From Mycolicibacterium rhodesiae JS60 (GTDB taxonomy: Bacteria; Actinomycetota; Actinomycetes; Mycobacteriales; Mycobacteriaceae), in NCBI GenBank assembly GCA_000230935.2, contig AGIQ01000001.1, forward strand, positions 558,001 to 622,000: a stretch of 64,000 bases of DNA, given 5' to 3'. Below, in pieces: positions 23,170 to 32,671 of this stretch. Below the pieces are notes generated by a model. The model searched no databases, was not told where the DNA came from, and was given only the letters and a program-made list of their open reading frames with translations. Position numbers and translations under genes: made by a program. Numbering within the stretch: the first letter of the stretch is position 1; each line of letters starts with the position of its first letter.

Positions 23170-25476
23170 GTGGGTAATACCGTTGGGGTGGTGAATGACG
23201 TGTGGCCGCCCGGGGCGACGAAGGGACCCCGAGTCACGCTGACCAACGCCGACAAGGTGCTCTATCCGGCCACCGGCACCACCAAGGCCGACGTATTCGA
23301 GTACTACACCGCCATCGCCGAGGTGATGCTGCCGCACATCGCGGGCCGGCCGGTCACCCGCAAGCGCTGGCCCAACGGGGTCGACGAGGCGTCGTTTTTC
23401 GAAAAGCAGCTCGCCAGTTCGGCTCCGGACTGGCTCGACCGGGCGACCGTGGCGCACCGCTCGGGGGCCACCACCTATCCGATCATCAACAGCACGACGG
23501 GCCTGGCCTGGATCGCTCAGCAGGCTGCCTTGGAAGTCCATGTGCCGCAATGGCGATTCGCAGGCGATGGAAAGCCCGGTCCGGCAACACGTTTGGTGTT
23601 CGACCTGGATCCGGGCGAGGGTGTGTCGATGCCGCAGCTGGGCGAGGTGGCCCATGCCGTCCGCGAGCTGATGGACGACATCGGGCTGACGGTCTACCCG
23701 CTCACCAGCGGAAGCAAGGGGCTGCATTTGTATGCCCCGCTGGCCGACCCGGTCAGCAGCAACGGTGCGGTGGTGCTGGCCCGCCGGGTGGCTCAGCAGC
23801 TCGAGCAGAGCATGCCCACGCTGGTGACTGCCACGATGACCAAGAGTCTGCGGGCGGGCAAGGTCTTTCTGGATTGGAGCCAGAACAACGGGTCGAAGAC
23901 GACGATCGCGCCGTATTCGTTGCGCGGACGGGAGCACCCGACGGTCGCGGCGCCGCGGACGTGGGACGAGATCGGCGATCCCACGCTGCGCCACCTGGAG
24001 TTTCGGGAGGTGCTGGCCCGGGTGGCCGAGCACGGCGATCTGCTGGCCGGCATGGATGCCGACGTCCCCGGCGAGGACCGGCTGACGACGTACCGGAGCA
24101 TGCGGGATTCGGCCAAGACGCCCGAGCCGGTACCGGCGGCCAGGCCGGCTGTCGGTGAGAACAACACCTTCGTCATCCAGGAGCACCACGCCCGGCGGCT
24201 GCACTACGACTTCCGGCTGGAGCGCGACGGCGTGCTGGTGTCGTGGGCGGTGCCGAAGAACCTGCCGGATACTCCGGCGGTCAACCATCTCGCCGTGCAT
24301 ACCGAGGACCACCCGCTGGAGTACGCGACGTTCGAGGGATCTATTCCGAAGGGCGAGTACGGCGGCGGCAAGGTGATCATCTGGGATTCCGGGACGTACG
24401 AGGCGGAGAAGTTCCGGGACGGCGGGGAGAAGGGCGGCGAGGTGATCGTCGACCTGCACGGCCGGCGGATCTCGGGCCGTTACGCGCTGATTCAGACAGC
24501 TGGCAACCAGTGGCTGGCGCACCGGATGAAAGAGCAACGGGCGCCGCGCCTGCAGGACTACTCGCCGATGCTCGCCACAGTGGGTTCGGTGGAGAGGCTC
24601 ACCGCGGCGCAGTACGGGTTCGAGGGGAAGTTCGACGGCTACCGGCTGCTGGTCGAGATTTCGCACGGCGAGCTGCGGCTGCAATCGCGCAGCGGGCGGG
24701 ATCTCACCGCGGAGTATCCGCAATTACAGTCGCTGGCAACCGATCTCGCTGACCACGACGTGATCCTCGACGGCGAGGTGGTGGCGCTCGACGAACATGG
24801 TGTCCCGAACTTCGGTGAGATGCAGAATCGGGTGCGCGCCACCAGGATCGAGTTCTGGGTGTTCGACATCCTGCGCCTCGACGGGCGTTCGCTGCTGAAG
24901 GCGAAGTACCGCGACCGGCGCAAGGTGCTGGAAACCTTCGCCGAGGGAACGGATTTGATCGTGCCGCCGCTGATCGACGGCGACGGATCCGACGCACTCG
25001 AATTCTCCAGGAAGAAGAAGTGGGAAGGTGTTGTCGCCAAGAAATGGGACTCGACCTATCAGCCGGGGCGGCGGTCGGCGTCCTGGATCAAGGACAAGAA
25101 CTGGAACACGCAGGAGGCCGTGATCGGCGGCTGGCGCGAGGGTAACGGCGGACGCTCCAGCGGCATCGGCGCGCTGCTGCTCGGCATTCCCGACGAAGGC
25201 GGTCTGCGGTTCATCGGCCGGGTGGGTACCGGATTCTCCGAGAAGGAGTTAACCCGGCTCAAGACGATCCTCTCTGCGTTGCACACCGACGAATCTCCGT
25301 TTAACGCACCACTTCCCAGGTTGGACGCCAAAGGGGTCACCTATGTGCGCCCGGAGTTGGTGGGGGAGGTGCGTTTTGGAGAATGGACGTCCGATGGCCG
25401 GCTGCGCCATCCGAGTTGGCGCGGCCTGCGGCCGGACAAGGTGCCTGCCGACGTGGAGGTTGAGCTGCCGGGCTAG
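23170..25476 (+). CDS. ligD: ATP-dependent DNA ligase LigD (polymerase-nuclease-ligase)
   Basis: A 768-residue multidomain NHEJ enzyme in the mycobacterial order. The polymerase/primase domain covers ~25-300 (FDLDPGEG with the metal-binding Asp pair, LTSGSKGLHLY), the 3'-phosphoesterase domain ~320-460 (QEHHARRLHYDFRLE) and the ligase domain ~480-768, with the adenylated Lys at about 487 (EGKFDGYR) and a closing 'VRFGEWTSDGRLRHPSWRGLRPDK'. It processes and seals ends held by Ku. The start could also be a GTG about seven codons on. It is very similar to Rv0938 throughout. Confidence 0.96.
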   Translation: MGNTVGVVNDVWPPGATKGPRVTLTNADKVLYPATGTTKADVFEYYTAIAEVMLPHIAGRPVTRKRWPNGVDEASFFEKQLASSAPDWLDRATVAHRSGATTYPIINSTTGLAWIAQQAALEVHVPQWRFAGDGKPGPATRLVFDLDPGEGVSMPQLGEVAHAVRELMDDIGLTVYPLTSGSKGLHLYAPLADPVSSNGAVVLARRVAQQLEQSMPTLVTATMTKSLRAGKVFLDWSQNNGSKTTIAPYSLRGREHPTVAAPRTWDEIGDPTLRHLEFREVLARVAEHGDLLAGMDADVPGEDRLTTYRSMRDSAKTPEPVPAARPAVGENNTFVIQEHHARRLHYDFRLERDGVLVSWAVPKNLPDTPAVNHLAVHTEDHPLEYATFEGSIPKGEYGGGKVIIWDSGTYEAEKFRDGGEKGGEVIVDLHGRRISGRYALIQTAGNQWLAHRMKEQRAPRLQDYSPMLATVGSVERLTAAQYGFEGKFDGYRLLVEISHGELRLQSRSGRDLTAEYPQLQSLATDLADHDVILDGEVVALDEHGVPNFGEMQNRVRATRIEFWVFDILRLDGRSLLKAKYRDRRKVLETFAEGTDLIVPPLIDGDGSDALEFSRKKKWEGVVAKKWDSTYQPGRRSASWIKDKNWNTQEAVIGGWREGNGGRSSGIGALLLGIPDEGGLRFIGRVGTGFSEKELTRLKTILSALHTDESPFNAPLPRLDAKGVTYVRPELVGEVRFGEWTSDGRLRHPSWRGLRPDKVPADVEVELPG

Positions 25477-26855
25477 GCGGCCGGGTCGCCGGCATCACCA
25501 GTCGGCGGGTCGCCGTCACTGTCCAGTAGGCGTTCGGGGTGGTGGAAGTCGTTGACGCCGCCGCGCAGCATGGGCAGGTCGGGTGGTGGGATCCATTCGG
25601 TGTCGCCGCCTGCGAGTTGGCGGGTGGCCCAGCCGCCGGTTTCGACGAGTTCGTTGTCGGGCGGGCAGGCCAGGGTGAGGTCACCGATGTCGGTGTTGCC
25701 GCCGTTCTTCCAATCCTGGGCGGCGTGGTGGACCACGCTGTGGTACCCGGGAGCGTCGCAGCCGGGGCGGGTGCAGCCACGATACTTGGCGTGCAGGATG
25801 ATTCGCTGGTCTGCTGAGGCGATACGTTTGGTGCGGCCCAGCCACAGCGCGCGACCGTTCACCCCCTCGAACCGCGCGAGGTAGTGGTAGGCGTGCGCCC
25901 CTAACCGGATTACCTCGGAGATCGGCATGACCACCCCGCTGGCGGTGGTCCCGTAGCCGGTCTTGTTCTGGATGTCGTCGAGGGTGGCCGACACGATGAC
26001 GGTGACCGGTAAGCCGTTGTGCTGGCCGAACTTCGGATCACCTAGCTGTCCACGCACCAAGGCTTTGAGGGCGTCATGCTGTCGTTGGCTGTGGGTGCGT
26101 AGATCGCGTTGTGCGACATCCTCGGTGGGTTCACCGTCCGTGGTGGGGTTTTCCTCGTCGGGATTGCACATGCCGGGCGCGGCGTACTTGGCGTTCCATG
26201 CGTCAAGCTCCGCCTGCAGTTCCGGGTCGGCGACCAGCTTGCCCTCACGCATGCCATCGGCACGTTGCCGGCCCCACGTGAAGCCGCGTTTGCGGGCCCG
26301 GTCCTCATCGGAGAACGTGCCGTCAGGATTCAGATGCAATGACATCCGGTGGGCGATGCGCTCCAGCTGATCCGGGCGCACGTTGACCGCATGCCTGGCC
26401 AACGCGCGTTCGGCCTTCTCCCGTTGCGCCGGCGGGACGTGGTCGGGCAAATCGCTGAAGAACTTCTGGATCACCCGCAGATGCTCGGGGTCGAGCTGCC
26501 CGTCGTGCCAGGCCTGCGACGTTTCCGGTAGCTGCGGGGCCAGCGGCTCCCCGGTCAATGTGGTGCGCGGGGCCAGTTGAGCGGCGTCGCGGATCCGCCG
26601 CCTGGCCTCCTTCGGGCTGACCCGCAACACATCGGCCAACGTGATCCCCACCGGCGGACACCCCTCGAACTGCTCCAACCGGGACACAACAGCGTGCGAC
26701 AGCGCGACTTGGCGGCGCCGTGCGGTCTCCAACCGTTCCAACACCACAAACCGATCCGGCGGCGACAAGGACTCTACGTCAAGAGCGGCCAGGGCGTCGA
26801 CGGCATCGTCGAGCGCGCCCAGTGCCACATCTATCGAACAGTTGTTCGAGTCCAT
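25473..26855 (-). CDS. DUF222 / HNH endonuclease-signature protein (13E12 family)
   Basis: A 460-residue protein with the N-terminal DUF222 helical region (LSPPDRFVVLERLETARRRQ...) and a C-terminal HNH nuclease motif (CTRPGCDAPGYHSVVHHAAQDWKNGG...NTDIGDLTLACPPDN). This is the layout of the mycobacterial 13E12 repeat family, which is present in many copies per genome and of unclear role. In M. tuberculosis REP13E12 copies serve as the attachment site of the phage-like element phiRv1; no such element is present here. It looks intact. Its stop overlaps that of ligD by 4 bp. Confidence 0.87.
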   Translation of the reverse strand: MDSNNCSIDVALGALDDAVDALAALDVESLSPPDRFVVLERLETARRRQVALSHAVVSRLEQFEGCPPVGITLADVLRVSPKEARRRIRDAAQLAPRTTLTGEPLAPQLPETSQAWHDGQLDPEHLRVIQKFFSDLPDHVPPAQREKAERALARHAVNVRPDQLERIAHRMSLHLNPDGTFSDEDRARKRGFTWGRQRADGMREGKLVADPELQAELDAWNAKYAAPGMCNPDEENPTTDGEPTEDVAQRDLRTHSQRQHDALKALVRGQLGDPKFGQHNGLPVTVIVSATLDDIQNKTGYGTTASGVVMPISEVIRLGAHAYHYLARFEGVNGRALWLGRTKRIASADQRIILHAKYRGCTRPGCDAPGYHSVVHHAAQDWKNGGNTDIGDLTLACPPDNELVETGGWATRQLAGGDTEWIPPPDLPMLRGGVNDFHHPERLLDSDGDPPTGDAGDPAA

Positions 26856-26937
26856 GTCAAAAGACTACGTCGGGCCACCGACAGAAAATTCGGGTACGAC
26901 TCACTCTGGGGATGAACCGCAGAGTGTGGATAACTCG

Positions 26938-27399
26938 CTAGATCGCGACAGTCGACCCGGCGATCGCTTCCTGTAAACCGCGCGTCGCCAACTGATCGGC
27001 CAGCTCGTTGTCGGCGACACCGGAATGGCCCTTCACCCAGAACCACTCGACTTGGTGCCGCGCACAAGCGATCTGAAGCCGCTGCCACAGGTCTACGTTC
27101 TTCACGGGTTGCTTGGCGGCGGTCAGCCAGCCATTGCGCTCCCAGCCGGACACCCATTTCGTGATGCCATTGCGCACATAGGTGCTGTCGGTATAGAGGT
27201 GCACCGTCACCGAGCGAGTGAGGGCCTCCAACGCCATGATCGGCGCGGTCAGCTCCATCCGGTTGTTGCTCGTCTCGCCGGGTTCGCCGCCGCACATCTC
27301 ACGGACGTGCTGGCGCATCCGCAGCACCGCGCCCCAGCCGCCCGGGCCGGGGTTGGGCCGGCACCCGCCGTCGGTGTGGATGACAACGACATCGGTCAT
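26938..27399 (-). CDS. rnhA: Ribonuclease HI
   Basis: A 153-residue type 1 RNase H with the expected catalytic acids: Asp10 (HTDGGC), Glu49 (NRMELTAP), Asp71 (YTDSTYV) and a C-terminal Asp in DNELADQLA, plus His125 in VKGHSG. The WWKQP-type handle region is present as [16 protein letters not shown]. It hydrolyses RNA in RNA-DNA hybrids. Its ATG overlaps the stop of the upstream VOC-like gene (ATGA), so the two are translationally coupled. It is a stand-alone form, unlike the RNase HI/CobC fusion also found in mycobacteria. Confidence 0.94.
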   Translation of the reverse strand: MTDVVVIHTDGGCRPNPGPGGWGAVLRMRQHVREMCGGEPGETSNNRMELTAPIMALEALTRSVTVHLYTDSTYVRNGITKWVSGWERNGWLTAAKQPVKNVDLWQRLQIACARHQVEWFWVKGHSGVADNELADQLATRGLQEAIAGSTVAI

Positions 27400-28022
27400 C
27401 GGCTGAGAATAGGCGGCGAAATCATCGCCGTCCGGACCGACATGCCCAGATCGCGATGACGCAGCGTGGTGATCCGGCGTCCAGGCTGCACAGCGTCTTT
27501 CACCGGCAGGGTGCGATCACCGAAAAACGCCGCCGTCGCGTCGATATCGGCCACGACGTAGGTGATGCCCCACAACGACGACGGCCCGTCGTCGGCCACA
27601 CCTGGTGCGCCGACGACCTCGAGAATCACCGATCCCAACCGGAAGAAGACCTGCCGCATCGGTTGGCCGCCGAGTTCGGCGTCGCGTTCCCGGCGCGGCT
27701 GTAATCCGACGGCGCCCAGCGACGAAACTGTCCTGGCAAGATTGGGCGACAGCAGCACGACGTGGTCGATCGACGTCACACCGTTCGCGTGCGTGGCAGG
27801 CGCGGCGGGGGCGGCATCAGACCGCGACGTCGGGACGCCGTCGAGATTTCCGTCCACGGGCAGCTCGCGCAGTGTCCAGCCGACGATGCCGATGCCGTCC
27901 CCGAGCAGTCGTACCCGAACATCGCCGATCCGGCAGACACCGTCGGGATCCACGTTGAACCCGGCCGACCGCCACACGTCGGGCGCATCGGCAACACGAA
28001 ATTCGTCGACCGCGATGGGCAC
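27396..28022 (-). CDS. VOC/glyoxalase-like protein
   Basis: A 208-residue protein. The middle and C-terminal parts ([31 protein letters not shown], '[13 protein letters not shown]', '[19 protein letters not shown]') follow the glyoxalase-like pattern, and the first ~75 residues look like a degenerate companion module. It starts with GTG only 2 bp after prpE and overlaps rnhA by 4 bp at its end, so prpE, this gene and rnhA form one transcript. The substrate is unknown. Confidence 0.77.
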   Translation of the reverse strand: MPIAVDEFRVADAPDVWRSAGFNVDPDGVCRIGDVRVRLLGDGIGIVGWTLRELPVDGNLDGVPTSRSDAAPAAPATHANGVTSIDHVVLLSPNLARTVSSLGAVGLQPRRERDAELGGQPMRQVFFRLGSVILEVVGAPGVADDGPSSLWGITYVVADIDATAAFFGDRTLPVKDAVQPGRRITTLRHRDLGMSVRTAMISPPILSR

Positions 28023-28024
28023 GT

Positions 28025-29893
28025 CTATCCCCGCAGAATCGGCTTCAGCGTCTCCAGCACGGCCGGATCCTCGATGGTCGACGGCACCGGCTCGTCTTTA
28101 CCGTGCGCGATACCCCGCATCGTCTTGCGCAGGATCTTGCCTGAGCGCGTCTTCGGCAGTGCCGGCACCACATCGACCAGCCGGAAGCACGCCACCGCAC
28201 CGATCTCGTTACGCACCGCGGCCACCAGCTCGTCGGCCAGGCCCTCGGCCGACGCCCCGGCCTTCAACACCACGAACCCACGGGGCACCTGGCCCTTGAT
28301 CTCGTCGGCCACCCCGATCACCGCGCACTCGGCCACCGCCGGATGCGCCGCCAGCACCGCCTCGATCGATCCCGTCGACAACCGGTGTCCCGCAACGTTG
28401 ATCACGTCGTCGATCCGGCCCATCACGAACAGATACCCGTCCTCATCGAGGTAGCCGCCGTCGCCGGTCAGATAGAAGCCGGGGTGCTCGCACAGATACG
28501 ACGCCTCATAGCGCGCGTCGTCGCCCCACAGCGTCGGCAGTGTTCCCGGCGGCAACGGCAGGCTGATGCAGATGGCACCCTCCTCGCCCGGTGCGCACGG
28601 TGAACCGTCGACCTGCAGGATCTGCACGTCGTAACCCGGCATCGGCACGGTAGGGGAGCCCGGCTTCAGCGGAAGATGTTGCACGCCCATCGGATTGGCC
28701 GCGATCGCCCAGCCGGTCTCGGTTTGCCACCAGTGGTCGACAACGGGGACACCGAGTTTCGCCGACGCCCACTCGTAGGTGTCCGGGTCCAGCCGCTCAC
28801 CGGCCTGGAACAGATATTTCAGGCAGGACAGGTCGTAACGACCCACGTGCGACGCTTCCGGATCCTCCTTGCGGATCGCCCGGATCGCCGTCGGCGCGGT
28901 GAACAGCGCTTTGACCCCGTGCTCGGCGACGACCCGCCAGAACGCGCCGGGATCCGGTGTGCCGATGGACTTTCCCTCGTACAGCACCGTCGTCGCACCG
29001 GCCAGCAGCGGCCCGTAGACGATGTAGGAGTGCCCCACCACCCACCCGACATCGGAGGCCGCCCAGAACACGTCGCCGGGGTCGATGTCGTAGATGTGCC
29101 GCATGCTCCACAGCAGCGCGACCGCATGGCCGCCGTTGTCTCGCACGATCCCCTTGGGCTTGCCCGTCGTCCCCGACGTGTAGAGCACGTACAGCGGATC
29201 GGTTGCGGCCACCGGAACGGGGTCGGCGGGCGCGGCCGTGGCCATCGCGTCGGCCCAGTCCACATCGCGACCCTCGACCAGATCGCAGGGCTGCCGGTCG
29301 CGCTGGACGATCACGCAGGCCGCGGGCTTGTGTGCGGCCAGTTCCAGCGCATGGTCGAGCATCGGCTTGTACGCCACCACCCGGGTCGGCTCGATGCCGC
29401 ATGACGCCGAGACGACCACTACCGGCTGGGCGTCGTCGATGCGGGTGGCCAGTTCGTGGGCGGCGAATCCGCCGAACACCACTGAGTGCACCGCGCCGAG
29501 GCGGGCGCAGGCCAGCATCGCGATGGCCGCCTCGGGGATCATCGGCATGTACAGCACCACGCGGTCGCCCTTGCCGACGCCCAGCCCGCGCAGCACACCG
29601 GCGAAACATGCTGTCTCGTACAGTAATTCGCGATAGTTGTAAACCCGCTTGGTTCCGGTGACCGGGGAGTCGTAGATCAGTGCCGGCTGGTCGCCACGCT
29701 CAGTGACGTGCCGGTCCAGGGCGTTGGCGCAGGTGTTCAGCTCGGCGTCGGGGAACCACCGGTAGAACGGCGGGTTCGAGTCGTCGAGGATGCGTCGCGG
29801 TGCGCGCGTCCACGACACTGCGCGGGCGGCTTCCGCCCAGAACTGCGTGGGGTCGGCGACGCTGGCGTCGAAGAGTTCGCGATATCCGGCCAT
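28025..29893 (-). CDS. prpE: Propionyl-CoA synthetase (acetyl-CoA synthetase family)
   Basis: A 622-residue AMP-forming ligase. It has the adenylate motif YTSGTTGKPKG, an acetyl-CoA-synthetase-like GWVVGHSYIVYGPL, WWQTETG, YLTGD, and the C-terminal acylation-site lysine in PKTRSGKILRK. The block 'VVFGGFAAHELATRIDDAQPVVVVSASCGIEPTRVVAYKPMLD' is typical of PrpE rather than Acs. It activates propionate, and possibly acetate, to the CoA ester, which is useful with odd-chain and sterol-derived propionate. It is the first gene of the prpE-VOC-rnhA unit. Confidence 0.9.
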   Translation of the reverse strand: MAGYRELFDASVADPTQFWAEAARAVSWTRAPRRILDDSNPPFYRWFPDAELNTCANALDRHVTERGDQPALIYDSPVTGTKRVYNYRELLYETACFAGVLRGLGVGKGDRVVLYMPMIPEAAIAMLACARLGAVHSVVFGGFAAHELATRIDDAQPVVVVSASCGIEPTRVVAYKPMLDHALELAAHKPAACVIVQRDRQPCDLVEGRDVDWADAMATAAPADPVPVAATDPLYVLYTSGTTGKPKGIVRDNGGHAVALLWSMRHIYDIDPGDVFWAASDVGWVVGHSYIVYGPLLAGATTVLYEGKSIGTPDPGAFWRVVAEHGVKALFTAPTAIRAIRKEDPEASHVGRYDLSCLKYLFQAGERLDPDTYEWASAKLGVPVVDHWWQTETGWAIAANPMGVQHLPLKPGSPTVPMPGYDVQILQVDGSPCAPGEEGAICISLPLPPGTLPTLWGDDARYEASYLCEHPGFYLTGDGGYLDEDGYLFVMGRIDDVINVAGHRLSTGSIEAVLAAHPAVAECAVIGVADEIKGQVPRGFVVLKAGASAEGLADELVAAVRNEIGAVACFRLVDVVPALPKTRSGKILRKTMRGIAHGKDEPVPSTIEDPAVLETLKPILRG

Positions 29894-29922
29894 CCGTGCA
29901 CGTTAGCGCGACGGCACCGCCG

Positions 29923-30351
29923 TCAGGCCATTGCGGCCAGGTTCTCCACCGACTTTTGGACTTCGCCCTCGAGGACGCGGGCCACCAGGCGGCCGATGGG
30001 CCCGTTCAGCAGCCCACCGGAGATATCGGCCAACAGCCGAAAACACGTTCCCGGATGCTCGTCGACGACGTTCATCGTGATACCGATCCCGATGCCACCA
30101 CGCCCCCAGCCCTTCAGTTCGATCGTCCGTGGCGCGTCGTAGTTGGTGACGTTCCAGTGGATGGTGTTGCGGAACCCCTTCACCTTGATCAGCGACGACA
30201 CCTGCGTGCCTTGACGGATGACCAGCGGAACAGGGCTGCGCCAGTCGCCGAAGATCGTCATCCATTCACCGAACCGGTGAAGATTCGACGCCAATTCCCA
30301 CGCCCGCTCGGGCGGCACATCAGAAGGGACAGCCACGTCAACGGTTGCCAT
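29923..30351 (-). CDS. SRPBCC-fold protein (polyketide cyclase/dehydrase-like)
   Basis: A 142-residue protein of the START/SRPBCC hydrophobic-cavity fold. It opens with ATVDVAVPSDVPPERAWELASNLHRFGEWM, contains 'GTQVSSLIKVKGFRNTIHWNVTNYD', and ends in a long helix. Mycobacteria encode many such single-domain proteins, some of them toxins or lipid-binding proteins, most unassigned. It is divergent from the enoyl-CoA hydratase gene, 44 bp away. Confidence 0.85.
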   Translation of the reverse strand: MATVDVAVPSDVPPERAWELASNLHRFGEWMTIFGDWRSPVPLVIRQGTQVSSLIKVKGFRNTIHWNVTNYDAPRTIELKGWGRGGIGIGITMNVVDEHPGTCFRLLADISGGLLNGPIGRLVARVLEGEVQKSVENLAAMA

Positions 30352-30395
30352 GGCGCGCGGAATACCCGCCTTGGCCGGGGGCTAATCTGCACGTC

Positions 30396-31196
30396 ATGGC
30401 CGCTGTGGAATTCGCAGAACTCGAAGACGGAATCGCCGGGATCACCCTGAACCGGCCCGAGGTGCTCAACGCGATCGACGGCGCCCTGATCGACGGACTG
30501 GACGACGTGCTCGACGAGCTGGGCTCGTGGAAGTACCGGGTGGCCGTCATCACCGGAGCAGGGCGCGGCTTCTGTGCGGGAATGGACCTCAGCGGCACCG
30601 GACAACCGTGGGTGACGCCGTCGGCCAGCCGGCTCAAGACGACATGGGACTCCCAGACCCGGCTTGCCGATCAATACACCCGGCTCTACGAACTGCCGAT
30701 TCCGGTGATCGCCGCGGTTAACGGGCCCGCAGTCGGGGGCGGCTTGTCGGTCGCGCTGCACAGTGACATCCGAATCGCCTCGGAGACCGCGCGCTTCGGG
30801 TCGGTATTCATCAAGCCCGGCCTGTCGTCGATGGACATGGGAACCAGCTATCTGCTTCCGAAGATCGTCGGAGCGGGCACGGCCCGCGAACTGATGCTGA
30901 CGGGGCGGATCATCGACGCCCACGAGGCGTTCCGCATCAAACTGGTCAGCGAGGTGGTGGCGCCGGAGCGGCTGATGGATGCCGCACTGGCGGTGGCGCG
31001 GGAGATTGCCGCCAATAATCCGTATGGCGTATGGCAGACCAAGACCGGGCTGAACGCCGCCCTCGACGCGCCGAGCCTGCGGCACGCCAAGGAACTCGAG
31101 AACCGGATACAGGTCCTCGCCGGGTTCACCGGATATCCCGCCGAAGCCGGCGCCGCCCGTGCTGAGCGGCGGGCCCCAAAATGGGATCCGCTGTGA
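30396..31196 (+). CDS. Enoyl-CoA hydratase/isomerase family protein
   Basis: A 266-residue crotonase-fold protein: GIAGITLNRPEVLNAID at the start, the oxyanion-hole Gly regions in GAGRGFCAGMDL and NGPAVGGGLSVALHSDIRIAS, and a C-terminal helix. The usual first catalytic Glu of hydratases is not obvious: the helix reads FGSVFIKPGLSSMDMGTSYLLPKIVG, with Met-Asp-Met in the second acidic position. It may therefore be a hydratase or another crotonase-type enzyme. ATG at 30396 is preferred over an upstream extension. It ends 3 bp from the convergent LLM gene. Confidence 0.87.
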   Translation: MAAVEFAELEDGIAGITLNRPEVLNAIDGALIDGLDDVLDELGSWKYRVAVITGAGRGFCAGMDLSGTGQPWVTPSASRLKTTWDSQTRLADQYTRLYELPIPVIAAVNGPAVGGGLSVALHSDIRIASETARFGSVFIKPGLSSMDMGTSYLLPKIVGAGTARELMLTGRIIDAHEAFRIKLVSEVVAPERLMDAALAVAREIAANNPYGVWQTKTGLNAALDAPSLRHAKELENRIQVLAGFTGYPAEAGAARAERRAPKWDPL

Positions 31197-31199
31197 CGG

Positions 31200-32066
31200 T
31201 TAGACTTTCGAGATAACCCGCTCGGCGAACATTTCGAGATTGCGGATCTTGTTCTCCAGCGGCTCGGGGTCGGGACCCATGATGTAGGGCAGCCGGAAGC
31301 CGACCATCACGTCGGTGACGCCCTTGTCTTCCAGGCGTTTCACCCCGTCGACGGTGAACGCGTCGAGGGAGATGACGTGGATCTCAAAGGGACGGGCAGT
31401 GGTCCCCTCCTCCTCGCGATAGCGGTTGAGCTTGACCAGGAGATCGTCGAGATCGTCGGTGCCGCCGCCGTGCATCCAGCCGTCGTTGCGCGCGGCCCGG
31501 CGCAGCGCAGCGTCGGCATGTCCGCCGATCAGGATCGGGATGGGCTCGGTCGGTGCGGGGGCCATCTTGGTCTTGGGGATGTCGTAGAACTCGCCGTGGT
31601 ATTCGAAGTAGTCGCCGCTGGTGAGTCCGCGGATGATGTCGATGCACTCGTCCATTCGCTTGCCGCGCTTGGCAAACGGCACACCCATCAGTTCGTAGTC
31701 CTCGGGCCAGGGGCTGGTGCCGACGCCGAGCCCGACGCGGTTGCCGATGAGTGACGCCAGGGACCCGGCCTGCTTGGCCACCAGGGCCGGCGGGCGGATC
31801 GGCAGCTTCAGGACGAAGAAGTTGAATTTGAGTTTCGTGGTCACTGCGCCCAGCGCTGCGGTCAACACGAACGTTTCGATGAATTCCTTGCCGTCCAGAA
31901 ACTCCCGGTTGCCGTCCGGGGTGTAGGGATACTTGGCGTCCGATTCGAAGGGGTAGGCCACGCTGTCGGGGATCGTCATCCCGTGGTAGCCGGCCGCCTC
32001 GGCGGCCTGGGCCAGCGGGATGTAGAACTGCGGATTGATCATGGCCTCGGCGTAAGTGAATCGCAT
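31200..32066 (-). CDS. LLM-class (F420-dependent) oxidoreductase under a KstR-type box
   Basis: A 288-residue luciferase-like TIM-barrel protein. It contains 'KLKFNFFVLKLPIRPPALVAKQAGSLASLIGNRVGLGVGTSPWPEDYELMGVPFAKRGKRMDECI', which covers the flavin/F420-binding block, and 'IPILIGGHADAALRRAARNDGWMHGG'. An 18-bp perfect palindrome containing the KstR consensus lies just upstream of the ATG (palindrome ends 26 bp from it... 8 bp at the near edge). I recall Rv0940c, of the same length and position, among KstR-dependent genes, which would fit; not verified. The likely role is oxidation in lipid or sterol breakdown. Confidence 0.88.
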   Translation of the reverse strand: MRFTYAEAMINPQFYIPLAQAAEAAGYHGMTIPDSVAYPFESDAKYPYTPDGNREFLDGKEFIETFVLTAALGAVTTKLKFNFFVLKLPIRPPALVAKQAGSLASLIGNRVGLGVGTSPWPEDYELMGVPFAKRGKRMDECIDIIRGLTSGDYFEYHGEFYDIPKTKMAPAPTEPIPILIGGHADAALRRAARNDGWMHGGGTDDLDDLLVKLNRYREEEGTTARPFEIHVISLDAFTVDGVKRLEDKGVTDVMVGFRLPYIMGPDPEPLENKIRNLEMFAERVISKV

Positions 32067-32074
32067 ATCGCGAT

Positions 32075-32092
32075 AGTAGAACGCGTTCTACT
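32075..32092. promoter_or_regulatory. Perfect palindrome containing a KstR consensus box
   Basis: AGTAGAACGCGTTCTACT is an 18-bp perfect palindrome. Its inner 14 bases (32077-32090) match the KstR pattern TnnAACnnGTTnnA at all fixed positions. It lies 8 bp upstream of the LLM oxidoreductase start, where a bound repressor would block transcription initiation or early elongation. Confidence 0.82.
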
Positions 32093-32163
32093 TTGTTGGT
32101 GATAAATCCTGGTAATCGGGACGAGTGGTCGCGCCGCTCGGGCCGAAAACCGTTGTCCGACAG

Positions 32164-32631
32164 CTACTTGCTTTGCGCAATCTGGCCCCAGGTGGCCTTG
32201 GCGCCGGAGTCGCCGATGCGATACACCTGTGCGATCGTCGCGATTCCCGCCACCACCACGAAGACGGCCACGAGGATGGACAGCACTGAGGACAACGGGG
32301 TTCCGCGGCTGCTGCGAAAGTGCACCACCGCGAGCAGTACCGCCGCGACCAGCAACGCCCCGGAGAAGAAGATCATGGTGTCGCCGAGCTCGGTATGGGC
32401 GTGCAACACCGGCGACCGTCCTACCTGGTGCTCGAGCCACTCGCCGGCCTCCGTGGTCAGCGGTGTCAGCGCCGCGACGACCAACGACAGCGCCAGCACC
32501 AGCCACACCAGACGCTGCCTAACTGCGGGCCACAGCGCACACAGGATCGCCAATATGGCTGTCAGTGGCGCCAGCACCACGATGAAGTGGACCAGCAGAA
32601 CATGGGCGGGAAGTCCGTTGAAAGTCGACAC
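32164..32631 (-). CDS. DUF2231-type membrane protein
   Basis: A 155-residue membrane protein with four helices. It starts STFNGLPAHVLLVHFIVVLAPLTAILAILCAL, which is the DUF2231 signature with conserved histidines in the first helix, and a further His pair occurs in LHAHTELGDTMIF. Such proteins may bind haem or metal in the membrane; this is a guess from the histidines. GTG at 32629-32631 has AGGAG 6 nt upstream and is preferred over a longer ATG reading without one. It is divergent from the metal ATPase gene. Confidence 0.82.
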   Translation of the reverse strand: MSTFNGLPAHVLLVHFIVVLAPLTAILAILCALWPAVRQRLVWLVLALSLVVAALTPLTTEAGEWLEHQVGRSPVLHAHTELGDTMIFFSGALLVAAVLLAVVHFRSSRGTPLSSVLSILVAVFVVVAGIATIAQVYRIGDSGAKATWGQIAQSK

Positions 32632-32671
32632 CTGGTACTCCTGCCGATGGATGGGCGCCTCAGCTGCGAAT

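Noticed and set aside
22927-24723. 598-codon minus-strand open frame reaching across ligD
   Set aside because: Only its last ~75 codons (22927-23154) carry a signal-peptide protein; the rest is antisense to ligD.
25473-26855. 13E12-type HNH gene as evidence for an integrated phage-like element
   Set aside because: No integrase, phage genes or flanking duplications are present, and the gene looks intact between ligD and rnhA.
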